From positions 43,741 to 107,740 of the forward strand of contig CANOMQ010000011.1 of the NCBI GenBank assembly GCA_947567595.1: a DNA stretch of 64,000 nt, read 5' to 3'. Below are positions 51,044 through 60,292 of this stretch, one piece after another. How positions within the stretch are numbered: position 1 is the first letter of the stretch; each line of letters opens with the position of its first letter. Source of the stretch: an uncultured Lachnospiraceae bacterium. Lineage in GTDB: Bacteria > Bacillota > Clostridia > Lachnospirales > Lachnospiraceae. Under the pieces are notes generated by a model. It had not been told where the DNA came from and ran no database searches. It was given only the letters and a program-made list of their open reading frames with translations. A program made the position numbers and the translations under genes.

Positions 51044-53746
51044 ATGGATAAAAAAACCGGATATGGCTTCACCTTCATTGTGATTGTCGCAGCCATTGCA
51101 ATGGCTGCAGTTACCTTGTACGGGAGAACCATTCGATTAAATTATATTGAACAAATTCATCTGCAGGACGGGTATCTGTACTATGTGGACCGAGAGAGCA
51201 GTGAGGATTTGAAAATTATCCGTTCCAATACGGTTGGACGAAAGGGGAATGTGATTATCTGCAAAAAGCATGACAGGGAAAAATACCGGCTCGTTGACCA
51301 GATTTTTTTTGACGACGAAGGTCAGTCCTATGTGCTGCTTGAGGAGATTAATGTGGAAACGTGGGACGGGATTAGCTGCAAGGTTTACCAGTGTGATTTT
51401 AAGCGTGGAAAGCTGCTTGAGCCTGCGTATGACCTCACACAGGATGCACGGGAATACAGCAAGATGATTATGCAGCGCATTCAGGGGGGACGGCTTTATT
51501 ATGTGGCAATTCCCGATTCGGAGAGCGGATTTAGGGTTGCAAGGCTGTTTTCAATGGATGAGAACGGAAACAAGGAGCTGCTTGAGGAAGTGCCTTTGGA
51601 ATATCCGTACTTAAATGCGCAGTTTTTCCTAAGCCGGGATAATGTCCTTTTGTGGATGGACTATGTGGGAGAGGTTCATGCAAAAAGGATTGGAACCGAA
51701 GACTATTTGGAAATAGAGGGCATAACCGGAAAACAGGGGGTTTTTAAAAGCCTGTCAGATGATGGGACGGGCGCCTACGTTTTGGATTATGAACAGCAAT
51801 GTATCCGTTACATCGATTTGGAGAAGCAGACCTCCTATGTGATTTTTTCACAGGCGGATATTCAGGAGCGATCCCCGGAATTTGAATTTCGGAATTTGCA
51901 GAGCATTGACTGTACCAAGGATGGCTTTTGTGCGGGCGTGGCAAATGAGGAGGGCTTGTTTTCGGTCTGCTCTTACGAAAACGGATTTCATCAGGATTTG
52001 CAGGAGATTGTGATTACCTATTCCGCGGTCTGTCATTGCATGATATGGGTGTATATAGGAATTTTGCTGGCAGCAGTCATTCTTTGTGCTTATTGGCTTG
52101 CACGTGTGATATATCATTTTCAGACGATTTTGGTGCGGCTTTGCCTGATTTTTCTCTTGGGACTGTTCGTGATGGACAGCTTCTTGGAATTTTGGATTGG
52201 GCAGTCCATGCGACAGCAGCTTCGGGGGAATCAGATTACCGCATTGTCTGCGCTTGGAAAGATACTCAAGGAGGATATTATTTATAATATTGAATCAGAC
52301 GCGGAGAAATTCCCTTCCGGCGACCGTGCCCTGATGTCAAACCATCGAAACATTGACGGCGGAAAAACAATAGGCATGTATGTCTACAGTTTCTTTTATT
52401 CAGACGAGGACGGGAAGCTGTATGTCAGTGAATCCATGTCGGAATACTGCGGCGTTCCTGTAGAATGGGTATATGCCCCGGACGTTTTGGACACGATTTA
52501 TGAATCGTATAATACAGGGCAGATTATCAATAAGACCGACGAGGGCAAGAATGGGAAACGCAATAACCAGTTCATTCCCATTATGCTCGGAGACGGGACG
52601 AAGTACGGAGTGCTTGCCGTCACCGTAAATGAAAACATACAGAATTATCAGGTATGGTATTACCAGTGGAACCTGAAAAATGCGTCTTCCATGCTGCTGA
52701 CGGCTCTGACGGCGGCTTTGATGGTCATTCTATATATTTTCCTGCGCCCGCTAAAGACCTTAAAGGAATGTGCCGGAAAGCTTGCGGCGGGTGATTTGGG
52801 CGTGACCGTGGCGGTGCATGGGCATGATGAGGTAGCGGATATTTCGATGGCATTTAATCAGATGTCTTTGGAAATGGAGAAGTATGTAGGGGAAATCCGA
52901 AGGATATCAGATGGCTATTACAAGTTTATTCCGGCAAAGATTTTGGACTTGCTTGGAAAGGAGTCCATTCAGGATGTGAAGCTGGGGGATCAGGTAACAG
53001 GGGAATTTACAATCCTGTCGCTTCATGCGATTGACTATCCGAAACAGAGCGTTTCGTTTTCGGCGGAGGAGGCATATAAGAATATTAACAGAATGCTGTC
53101 CATTCTTGTGGAGCCGATTAACAGGCATTCGGGCATGGTGGAGCATTTTGAGGATACCGGGCTTTCCGCGTTGTTTATGGCAGGAAGCAGGGAAGCGCTG
53201 GACGCGGCGATTGACATGCAGAAGCTGATGAAGCAATTGCTGCCGGGAGGTGACAGAACCATTGCAATCAGTTACGGACAGGTCATGATTGGCGTTATCG
53301 GGCATCAGGATCGCATGGAGGCGACGACCATATCCGCGCATTCTGATTTGGCAAAGGCATTGCGGTTAAAGGGTGACCAGTATGGCGCGCGCATTCTGAT
53401 TACGCATTTGGTCTATAAACAGATACCGGGGTTTGAGGAGCGTTACCATGCCAGATATCTAGGCAATATTTATCTGACGGCAAACAATACCTACGAACGT
53501 GTGTATGATGTTTATGACGGGGACTGCGAGGAGGAATTTTATTATAAAGAGCAGACAAAACAACTGTTCGAAAGAGGCGTGGGACTGTTTGTGGCAAAGA
53601 AGTTTTATGAGGCACGGCTTGTGTTTGTAGAGGTATTGAAGCAGCACCGCAAGGATAAGGCAGCAAAGGAATACCTGTACCGGTGTGACCAATATTATAA
53701 GCTTGCGGCAGGCGAAGAGGTCGAGACAGTGATTGAGAAATTTTAA
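51044..53746 (+). CDS. Membrane receptor with HAMP and degenerate class III cyclase domain
   Basis: A 900-residue protein. One N-terminal membrane helix (8-28), an external sensor rich in Y-Y-V-type beta strands (30-320), two helices (about 330-380), a second external domain (385-540), another helix (about 552-570), HAMP (570-620), a cyclase homology domain (about 635-800) and a TPR-like tail. The metal-binding Asp positions are lost: the first motif reads F-T-I-L-S-L-H-A-I and the second H-F-E-D-T-G-L-S-A-L-F. The signature around G-V-I-G-H-Q-D-R-M-E-A-T-T is retained. It is likely a pseudocyclase that signals by conformational change. AGAGGAG supports the ATG at 51044. Confidence 0.85.
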   Translation: MDKKTGYGFTFIVIVAAIAMAAVTLYGRTIRLNYIEQIHLQDGYLYYVDRESSEDLKIIRSNTVGRKGNVIICKKHDREKYRLVDQIFFDDEGQSYVLLEEINVETWDGISCKVYQCDFKRGKLLEPAYDLTQDAREYSKMIMQRIQGGRLYYVAIPDSESGFRVARLFSMDENGNKELLEEVPLEYPYLNAQFFLSRDNVLLWMDYVGEVHAKRIGTEDYLEIEGITGKQGVFKSLSDDGTGAYVLDYEQQCIRYIDLEKQTSYVIFSQADIQERSPEFEFRNLQSIDCTKDGFCAGVANEEGLFSVCSYENGFHQDLQEIVITYSAVCHCMIWVYIGILLAAVILCAYWLARVIYHFQTILVRLCLIFLLGLFVMDSFLEFWIGQSMRQQLRGNQITALSALGKILKEDIIYNIESDAEKFPSGDRALMSNHRNIDGGKTIGMYVYSFFYSDEDGKLYVSESMSEYCGVPVEWVYAPDVLDTIYESYNTGQIINKTDEGKNGKRNNQFIPIMLGDGTKYGVLAVTVNENIQNYQVWYYQWNLKNASSMLLTALTAALMVILYIFLRPLKTLKECAGKLAAGDLGVTVAVHGHDEVADISMAFNQMSLEMEKYVGEIRRISDGYYKFIPAKILDLLGKESIQDVKLGDQVTGEFTILSLHAIDYPKQSVSFSAEEAYKNINRMLSILVEPINRHSGMVEHFEDTGLSALFMAGSREALDAAIDMQKLMKQLLPGGDRTIAISYGQVMIGVIGHQDRMEATTISAHSDLAKALRLKGDQYGARILITHLVYKQIPGFEERYHARYLGNIYLTANNTYERVYDVYDGDCEEEFYYKEQTKQLFERGVGLFVAKKFYEARLVFVEVLKQHRKDKAAKEYLYRCDQYYKLAAGEEVETVIEKF

Positions 53747-53777
53747 CGGCTACGAAGGAAGGAGGGCGGTTATCGAT

Positions 53778-55592
53778 ATGGAAGAGGAATTGAAAAATCA
53801 GGAAGAGCAGGCGCAGGACGAAGGCGCGGCGAAAGCGGCGCCACAGGAGGCGCAGGCAATGCAGCCGATGGACGCAGAGGAAAACGGGGCAGAAGAGGTA
53901 CCGGCAGAAGGTGAGGCACAGGCGGAGGCAGTAGCCGCAGAAGAAGCTCCGGCGCAGCAGGCAGGAGGCGCACAGGAAGATAAGGAAGAGGAAGAGGCGG
54001 ATAAAGAAGAACAGAAAGAACAGGAAGAGAACCCCGGGCAAGCAGCTCCCAATGAAGGGGGAGGCGAGCTTGCCGGTGATGATGTTAATCAGGAGATTGC
54101 AAGGGTTGCGGCGGAAGCTGGCGTGGAAAATGAAGAGGATGAGGATAAAGGCGATCCGGACAGGGCATTTGATACGCTGGAGGATTTGAAAAAGCTAAAC
54201 GGGGAGAACAACAATGCAGGCGATGAGGACAAGGACAAGGATACCAATGAACAGGTATTAAAAGACCGGAAAGCCGTAATGCAGCTTCGAAAGGGAAATC
54301 TGTACAAGGCAGTTATCTTTGCGAAAATGCTGGAAAACGGCGAAAATCCCGCAGGGGAACAACAGCAGATTGAATCACGACAGCCCAGTGGCGGCGGGCG
54401 TTTTAGCCGTTTTTTAAACAATTCCAGGCTGGATAAAGCGGGAAAAGTCGTTAAGCTGGCAAACGCAGGCGTAGGGTTAGCGGGAATGGTAGACCCAAAT
54501 TTCAAAGATTCAGGGATTGCAGGACTGACCGGCAAAGCGAATGATATTTTGATACTTATCAATTCCATTCGTGGAATTATTAAAAAGCTGAAGACTTTTA
54601 AGCAGAATAGTACAACTACAACGAAAAAAGCATTTGCAGTCATCGGCTTGATTTCAGATTTTGGCATGGCAGTCTCAAAGGGGGCTGCGATTGCCCAAAA
54701 ACTTTTCGCAAGAAAAGGCTGGAACGGTCTTGCAGGTCTAATGGCGAAGCTCTCATCCTTCTCTGGTATGGTTGGGCAGATTGCGGCACTGACAAACGTG
54801 TCAAAGACATTAAAGGATCTTGTCGAATCCACAGCGCCAATCAAAAAGGCGCAAAAGGAAGAGGAGGGAAATGTAGAGACGGTATTAAAAAAATATGAAG
54901 TGAATGTCGGAACAGAGGAAGCCGCAGGGCAGGCAGAAAAGGGAAAAGAAGGGGAAGGAAAAAAGGCGAAAGCGCCAAAGAGCCACCGTCTGAGAAAAAG
55001 TAAAGCACTGAAAGAGAAAGTGTTAAGTACATTGGAGAGACCGGATGTCAGTGACGAAGATAAGGCGGTTCTTGCATCTTATTTGGGACGTGGGAGAATT
55101 CTTTCCAAGAGAAAGGTTGCCATTGCCAATGTTGCGACCGGATTAGTCACAGCCACTTTGGGACTGGGTGCAACCTTCTCAAAGAGAGCAGCATCCCGCA
55201 CTGAGGGTGATGCGCATTTAAGTGCAAAAAGTCTTGCAGCCGGGTTCGGAGCCCTGACTAACATCAGTATGCTTGGTTCCGCCATAGGAATGCATTTTGC
55301 GCAGAAGAAGGTGAACAAGGGACCGGGTGAGAAAGAAGGAAGCCTGATTAAAGAAGGACTTTATGGGGCATTGCGTGACCTTGGCAGTGATGATAAGTAC
55401 GGACTGCGCAAAATTTCCGCTACTTTGTCACCAAAGGAGCCTGATAAGGAGCACGTGGATAACGCAGAGATTGTAATGAAACGATATGAGACTGCGACAA
55501 AGCAGTTTCAGGGCTCCGGCGTGAACTTCCAAAATCTCTTTAAGGCAAAAGATAAAGAGGCATTTAAAGATTCGCTGGTAGCGAGCCTGTAA
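53778..55592 (+). CDS. Acidic/hydrophobic 604-residue protein: candidate cargo or tape measure
   Basis: No family recognised. Residues 1-190 are a low-complexity Glu/Ala/Gln/Asp-rich, probably disordered region. Residues about 215-360 hold several glycine-rich amphipathic or hydrophobic helices (V-K-L-A-N-A-G-V-G-L-A-G-M, L-I-S-D-F-G-M-A-V-S, L-A-G-L-M-A-K-L-S-S-F-S-G-M); 445-510 has two more (A-T-G-L-V-T-A-T-L-G-L-G, L-T-N-I-S-M-L-G-S-A). It directly precedes AAA+ ATPase 2, where Afp-type clusters place the tape measure, but the composition also fits a membrane-active effector. GGAGG lies 12 bp before the chosen ATG; the frame is open to 53733. Confidence 0.65.
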   Translation: MEEELKNQEEQAQDEGAAKAAPQEAQAMQPMDAEENGAEEVPAEGEAQAEAVAAEEAPAQQAGGAQEDKEEEEADKEEQKEQEENPGQAAPNEGGGELAGDDVNQEIARVAAEAGVENEEDEDKGDPDRAFDTLEDLKKLNGENNNAGDEDKDKDTNEQVLKDRKAVMQLRKGNLYKAVIFAKMLENGENPAGEQQQIESRQPSGGGRFSRFLNNSRLDKAGKVVKLANAGVGLAGMVDPNFKDSGIAGLTGKANDILILINSIRGIIKKLKTFKQNSTTTTKKAFAVIGLISDFGMAVSKGAAIAQKLFARKGWNGLAGLMAKLSSFSGMVGQIAALTNVSKTLKDLVESTAPIKKAQKEEEGNVETVLKKYEVNVGTEEAAGQAEKGKEGEGKKAKAPKSHRLRKSKALKEKVLSTLERPDVSDEDKAVLASYLGRGRILSKRKVAIANVATGLVTATLGLGATFSKRAASRTEGDAHLSAKSLAAGFGALTNISMLGSAIGMHFAQKKVNKGPGEKEGSLIKEGLYGALRDLGSDDKYGLRKISATLSPKEPDKEHVDNAEIVMKRYETATKQFQGSGVNFQNLFKAKDKEAFKDSLVASL

Positions 55593-55598
55593 AAAATT

Positions 55599-57788
55599 AT
55601 GAGTAATAGAATGATGAAAAAGTTGTTTTCCGGTCAGGAGGAATACTTTCAGGAGCTGCTGGCTTTGGTAAAACAGGAAATCAGCCTTTACACAAGGTAT
55701 GCGGTGCGGCTGAAGGAGGACGGAAAAATCCGTCATATCTACAATACAAAAATATTTAAGGACGAGCTTTCCAATATTTTGGAGAACCCCTTTTCCCATA
55801 TGAGCCGCGCGGACTATGACAGGGAGCGCGAAGCGCTGTTTGTGCGGTGGCGCAATTTTCACGGGAAAGCATATGATACAATCAAAAGCGGTGTGATGCT
55901 GCCGTTTGCATATATGCTCCGCAAACTGGAGCTGACGGAGTTTGAACAGTATATGGCATGTCTTGCCATGTCGCCGGAGCTAAACCGGGAGTTTGAACGC
56001 ATGTACTGCTATTTGCAGGACGACCTTACATGGCGGTATCCATCGCTGGATTTGTGCGTGAAAATGTATACGATGGACGAACAGGAGGAAAACCGGTTCA
56101 TTCATCAGACGTTTGTCCGCAGGGAGCTTTTATACTGCATTTTTGACAAACCCCCCGCAACGCCGGAGAGCGAGCTTGCATGGCGGCTCAAGCTCCGAAG
56201 GGATTTGATTGATTTTGCGTTTTTTTACGAATCGGATTTGCTGGGGCGCAAGGCAGAGTACCAGTTGAGCGTTTTGGGCAGCAAAAAAGAAACGGGACAA
56301 AACATTAATCAGGAAACGGCGGATACGATTGGGCGGTACTTAAATGAGGACAGCTCGGGGCGGCTGTTTTTCCTGCGCGGTCCTTATGGAAGCGGCAAGA
56401 AGCTGCAAATTCGCGCCGTGGCGGACGCCTTGGGGTACAGCGTGCTGTTTCTTGATGTCCGCGAGGCGGTAAGCAGAAAGGAAGAGCAGATTTTGGAAAT
56501 CGTGGGCAATGCGGTCGTGCGTGCGGTTTTGGAGCAGGCTTTTCTTGTGTTCTGCCATTGGGAAGCGATTTGGAAGGCGGATAAATTCAAACGTCAGTTT
56601 GCACAGGATATGCTTCGGAAGGCTTCGCTGTTTTTCCCAAATATTTTTTTGACGGTGGAGGAAGAACCGGGCGAAGATGTGATGGAGGGGCAGTACCCCG
56701 CAGGTTATCAAATCGAGGAATTTCGAATGCGCTTCCCTTCTATCCAAGAGAGGAGTCTGCTATGGAAGGAATTTCTTGCAGAAGCGCCCGGGGAGGAAGA
56801 TACGGCGCTGTATGACAGGCTGGCGGCTCAGTTTGATTTTACGCCGGGCGTCATCAAGGAAGCGGCGGAGTTTGCGCGGAAGGAAGCTAGAAACAAGGGC
56901 GAACAGCAAATCAGTGCGACGCTATTATACCGTGCCTGCCAACAGAAAATCTCCCACCGCTTGGGCGAGCGTGCCAGCAGGGTAAATGCGGCGTATACGT
57001 GGGACGATTTGGTATTGGAGGACGGGCCAAAGGAGCTGCTGCGTCAGGCGTGCGGACAGGTTGCCTTTCGCGGAAAGGTTTACGAGCAGTGGGGCTTTCA
57101 GGATAAGATTGCGTATGGCAGAGGCGTTTCCCTCCTGTTTGCGGGACCTCCGGGCACGGGCAAGACGATGGCGGCGCAGGTGCTTGCCAAAGAGCTGAAT
57201 TTGGAATTATATAAAGTGGATTTGTCCGGCGTGCTGTCCAAGTACATCGGGGAAACGCAGAAAAACCTGCGGGAAATTTTTGACGAGGTGAAAAAGAGCC
57301 GTAGCATTCTCTTTTTTGACGAGGCAGATGTCTTGTTTGGAAAGAGAGTTGATGTATCGGACGCGCGGGATATCAGTGCAAATGCCCAAACGGCGTATTT
57401 ATTGCAGAAAATGGAAGAATATGACGGAATAACAATTCTTGCCACTAATCTGCTGCAGAATTTTGATGACGCATATAAACGGAGGATGAAATATATTATC
57501 CGGTTCACGTTTCCGCAGAAGGAGCAGCGCGCGCTGCTTTGGAAGAAGGTTTTTCCAAAACAAATGCCTTTGCAAACGGATATTGATATTTCTTATCTCG
57601 CAGAAAATTTTGAGCTTTCCGGCGCTTCAATTAAAAATATTGCATTGAATGCGGCTTTTATTGCGGCTTCTAGGCAGGAGCTTACCGGAATGGAGCATAT
57701 TATGACGGCGTTGCAGCAGGAATATGAAAAGTCAGGAAAAATTCTTGGAAAAGCAGAGCTGAAAGAGTATTATGGATATAAAATATAA
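55599..57788 (+). CDS. AAA+ ATPase 2 of the contractile injection system
   Basis: A 729-residue paralogue of ATPase 1 with the same double layout: a degenerate P-loop near residue 265 (G-P-Y-G-S-G-K-K) and an intact AAA+ module with G516-P-P-G-T-G-K-T, I-L-F-F-D574-E575-A-D, L-A-T-N and an R-R-M-K arginine region. The N-terminal 240 residues are helical and distinct from those of ATPase 1. The start has no ribosome site and lies 6 bp after the preceding stop, so it probably depends on translational coupling. Confidence 0.92.
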   Translation: MSNRMMKKLFSGQEEYFQELLALVKQEISLYTRYAVRLKEDGKIRHIYNTKIFKDELSNILENPFSHMSRADYDREREALFVRWRNFHGKAYDTIKSGVMLPFAYMLRKLELTEFEQYMACLAMSPELNREFERMYCYLQDDLTWRYPSLDLCVKMYTMDEQEENRFIHQTFVRRELLYCIFDKPPATPESELAWRLKLRRDLIDFAFFYESDLLGRKAEYQLSVLGSKKETGQNINQETADTIGRYLNEDSSGRLFFLRGPYGSGKKLQIRAVADALGYSVLFLDVREAVSRKEEQILEIVGNAVVRAVLEQAFLVFCHWEAIWKADKFKRQFAQDMLRKASLFFPNIFLTVEEEPGEDVMEGQYPAGYQIEEFRMRFPSIQERSLLWKEFLAEAPGEEDTALYDRLAAQFDFTPGVIKEAAEFARKEARNKGEQQISATLLYRACQQKISHRLGERASRVNAAYTWDDLVLEDGPKELLRQACGQVAFRGKVYEQWGFQDKIAYGRGVSLLFAGPPGTGKTMAAQVLAKELNLELYKVDLSGVLSKYIGETQKNLREIFDEVKKSRSILFFDEADVLFGKRVDVSDARDISANAQTAYLLQKMEEYDGITILATNLLQNFDDAYKRRMKYIIRFTFPQKEQRALLWKKVFPKQMPLQTDIDISYLAENFELSGASIKNIALNAAFIAASRQELTGMEHIMTALQQEYEKSGKILGKAELKEYYGYKI

Positions 57789-57818
57789 AAATGGCTGCAA
57801 GGCGGCAGAACGGAGGAA

Positions 57819-58367
57819 ATGATGGATAAGGCAGAATTAAGGGAAGGCTTGAAACGGTTGGAGGCACACTTGGAGCAGTATGATATTACAAGTGTGTTTG
57901 TCGAAGAAGGGGAGCAGGCGGTTTTAGATTCCCTAGTACTAGGATTAAGCGTCAGTGATGAACTGAGTCTTGACGTTTCCTGCAATTTCGTTGAAGCGCA
58001 GGATTACGGCGGGGTACTACAGCTTTTTGGGCAGTTGGATTTGGACGGAATGATGGCAGAAACAGACAATCCGGAGGCTTTTACGGAATTAAATATCCTG
58101 CGTATGGTGAATACCGTGAACCGGATGATTGCAGTCGGACAGTTTCTGTATATGCAGGACGACAAAGAACCGAATCATGCGATTGGGCTGCGCTATACAA
58201 TGCGGACGGATTTAAGCAGTGAAGATGAGTTGGAAAAGTGCGTGGACACGATTGAGTTTCTGATGGACAGCTACGAGCTGTTGTGCAGTATGCTGATGCT
58301 GGTGTTTGAGGGCGAGAGCGTGCCAAAGGCGGAAGAAACGCTAATGAAGCTTATGACGGAAGAGTAA
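57819..58367 (+). CDS. YbjN/secretion-chaperone-like small protein
   Basis: A 182-residue acidic alpha/beta protein. The pattern N-T-V-N-R-M-I-A-V-G-Q-F-L-Y, then I-G-L-R-Y-T-M-R-T-D-L, then a long C-terminal helix is like YbjN proteins, which share the type III secretion chaperone fold. A strong GGAGG stands before ATG 57819. It is the last gene of the injection-system operon, following the 604-residue protein and ATPase 2, so it may chaperone cargo; that is inference. Confidence 0.6.
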   Translation: MMDKAELREGLKRLEAHLEQYDITSVFVEEGEQAVLDSLVLGLSVSDELSLDVSCNFVEAQDYGGVLQLFGQLDLDGMMAETDNPEAFTELNILRMVNTVNRMIAVGQFLYMQDDKEPNHAIGLRYTMRTDLSSEDELEKCVDTIEFLMDSYELLCSMLMLVFEGESVPKAEETLMKLMTEE

Positions 58368-58380
58368 TAATGAGGGGGGA

Positions 58381-59136
58381 ATGATTGTGAGAGAGAATTT
58401 AAAAAAGAGGACGACAGTGGAGCTTGTGCTGATTGCGCTGGTCGTGCTGTCGGTGGTGCGCCAGTTTTTCCTTGGCAGCTACCATAATATGTTTTTGGGA
58501 ATTTTGACGTTGATTTTATTTATGATACCTGAGCTGATAGAAAAAAAGGTCGGCGTCGTCATTCCTACGGGACTCAAGAGCATTATTTTGATTTTTATTT
58601 TTGCGGCGGAAATTTTGGGTGAGATTAATGCGTTTTATATTAAAATTCCCATTTGGGATACTATTCTTCACACCACAAACGGCTTTTTGATGGCGGCAAT
58701 CGGATTTGCGCTGATTGATTTGTTTAACCGAAGCGAAAAGTTTTCCCTGAAAATGTCGCCGTATTTTGTAGCGTTCACGGCGTTCTGCTTTTCCATGACG
58801 GTGGGCGTTGTCTGGGAATTTTTTGAATTTGGTATGGACTGGTTTTTTCATACAGATATGCAAAAAGACTGGATTTTGCCAGCGATTAGTTCTGTCAAAC
58901 TCGACCCTGCAGGAGCCAACAATCCGGTGCGGGTTACGATAGAATCCGTTGTGATTAATGGGGAAGAGTGGAATTTTGGCGGTTATCTGGATATTGGAAT
59001 CGTGGATACGATGAAGGATTTGATTGTGAATTTCATCGGGGCGGTTGTATTTTCCGTAATCGGGATTGTTTACCTGAAACAACGCGGAAAAGGGAAATTG
59101 GCTTCTGCTTTGATTCCGCAGGTCAAGGACGAGTAA
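58381..59136 (+). CDS. Multi-pass membrane protein of unknown function (YjdF-like)
   Basis: A 251-residue protein with about six membrane helices. The motif W-D-T-I-L-H-T-T-N-G-F-L near residue 95, V-G-V-V-W-E-F-F-E-F-G near 140 and D-T-M-K-D-L-I-V-N-F-I-G near 205 are the conserved acidic/His positions of YjdF/DUF2238-like integral membrane proteins. The short gap after the YbjN-like gene allows read-through from the injection operon, but the family is a general one and a link is not implied. Confidence 0.75.
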   Translation: MIVRENLKKRTTVELVLIALVVLSVVRQFFLGSYHNMFLGILTLILFMIPELIEKKVGVVIPTGLKSIILIFIFAAEILGEINAFYIKIPIWDTILHTTNGFLMAAIGFALIDLFNRSEKFSLKMSPYFVAFTAFCFSMTVGVVWEFFEFGMDWFFHTDMQKDWILPAISSVKLDPAGANNPVRVTIESVVINGEEWNFGGYLDIGIVDTMKDLIVNFIGAVVFSVIGIVYLKQRGKGKLASALIPQVKDE

Positions 59137-59280
59137 TGGAAAGTAAGACGTTTTGCGGCATTTGCTTTGCACAAAGCGTTTTTACGAATATAGGTGTTGC
59201 CGGGATTGAAAGGAGGGTAGTTCCGGTTAAAAAAGTTTAAAATCAAAAGAAATAAAAAGTAAAACAGGAGGATTTTAATT

Positions 59281-59805
59281 ATGAAAATTTTAACAATTAT
59301 TTTAGGGGTGCTTATGGCAATCTGCGGGATTTCCTGCATTTGCACGCCGATTATGACTTTTTTGGAGGCAGGATATTTCTTGGTTATTCTGCTGCTTGTC
59401 TACGGCGTTGCGGCGGTGGTCAAATCCATCGTGCAAAAGCAGTACGGAATGTCGTTTTTATTTGGTATTTTAAGCGTAATCCTTGGCATTATCATTATGG
59501 TGGTACCGGGCTTAAAGCTGATGACAGACGGTATGCTGATTTATATCATGGCAGTATGGTTTCTCATGCAGGGTGTTGTCAGTATTTTCATGTCCTTCCG
59601 GCAGAAAAAGCTTGCACAGGGCAGCGGCTGGATTGGAACCTTAATCCTTGGCATTCTTGGCGTGCTGTTAGGTCTTTACTCGTTGGTACACCCAATGCTT
59701 TTGGCACTCACGTTCGGCGTTCTTGTCGGCGCATACTTTATTGAATGCGGTATCAATATGATTGTAATAGCAATGTCGGTTCCTTCCGCAGGCTCGCAGG
59801 AATAG
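59281..59805 (+). CDS. HdeD/DUF308-family membrane protein
   Basis: A 174-residue protein of about six hydrophobic helices arranged as three hairpins, with internal similarity (I-I-L-G-V-L-M-A-I-C-G-I, then S-V-I-L-G-I-I-I-M-V, then L-G-I-L-G-V-L-L-G-L-Y-S). This is the DUF308/HdeD pattern, proteins tied to acid or general stress in some bacteria. AGGAGG precedes the ATG. Confidence 0.8.
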   Translation: MKILTIILGVLMAICGISCICTPIMTFLEAGYFLVILLLVYGVAAVVKSIVQKQYGMSFLFGILSVILGIIIMVVPGLKLMTDGMLIYIMAVWFLMQGVVSIFMSFRQKKLAQGSGWIGTLILGILGVLLGLYSLVHPMLLALTFGVLVGAYFIECGINMIVIAMSVPSAGSQE

Positions 59806-59815
59806 GAAATACGGT

Positions 59816-60238
59816 ATGAAGGGTTGGAAACGCTGCTACAAAATCCTGAAACGAACAGGCACATTACATATTTTTATGGGATTTTTGGTATTTTTATGCG
59901 GCGCTTCGATCGTTTTGGTGATTGTAGAACCGAATATTAATACCTTTGGCGATGGCTTGTGGTACTGCTTTGTGGCTGCCACGACCATTGGATTTGGCGA
60001 CATCTATGCCGTCACAAGAATCGGGCGGATTACCACGGTGCTGGTGGGGGTCTATGGAATTTTGATGACGGCAATGGTTCCGGGAGTTGTGGTAAGCTAC
60101 TATATGGAATATTTAAAAATTCGGGAAAAGGAAACGGTTTCGGTTTTCCTTGAGCAGCTAGAGCGCCTGCCGGAATTGTCGAAAGAGGAACTGGAAGAAT
60201 TGTCGGAGAAAATTAAGAAGCTTGATAAGAAGCTTTAG
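59816..60238 (+). CDS. Two-helix potassium channel
   Basis: A 140-residue protein with a first membrane helix (about 18-40), a pore loop bearing the K+ selectivity filter T-T-I-G-F-G-D, a second membrane helix (about 75-100) and a C-terminal charged coiled coil (E-L-S-K-E-E-L-E-E-L-S). It would work as a tetramer and lacks any RCK domain. It starts 10 bp after the DUF308 gene and is closed by a terminator. Confidence 0.92.
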   Translation: MKGWKRCYKILKRTGTLHIFMGFLVFLCGASIVLVIVEPNINTFGDGLWYCFVAATTIGFGDIYAVTRIGRITTVLVGVYGILMTAMVPGVVVSYYMEYLKIREKETVSVFLEQLERLPELSKEELEELSEKIKKLDKKL

Positions 60239-60292
60239 TTTTATATGAAATACATGGTCAGGCACCTCGCAAAATGTTGAATGTGCTTTAGG

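Noticed and set aside
51044-53746. Active adenylate/guanylate cyclase
   Set aside because: Both expected metal-binding Asp positions are substituted, so I call it a pseudocyclase receptor.
22651-58367. Prophage or classical type VI secretion system
   Set aside because: There is no capsid, portal, terminase, integrase, holin or lysin gene, and no TssJ/L/M or ClpV. LysM adaptor, DUF4255 cap, DUF4280 tip and AAA+ ATPase point to a PVC/eCIS-type system.
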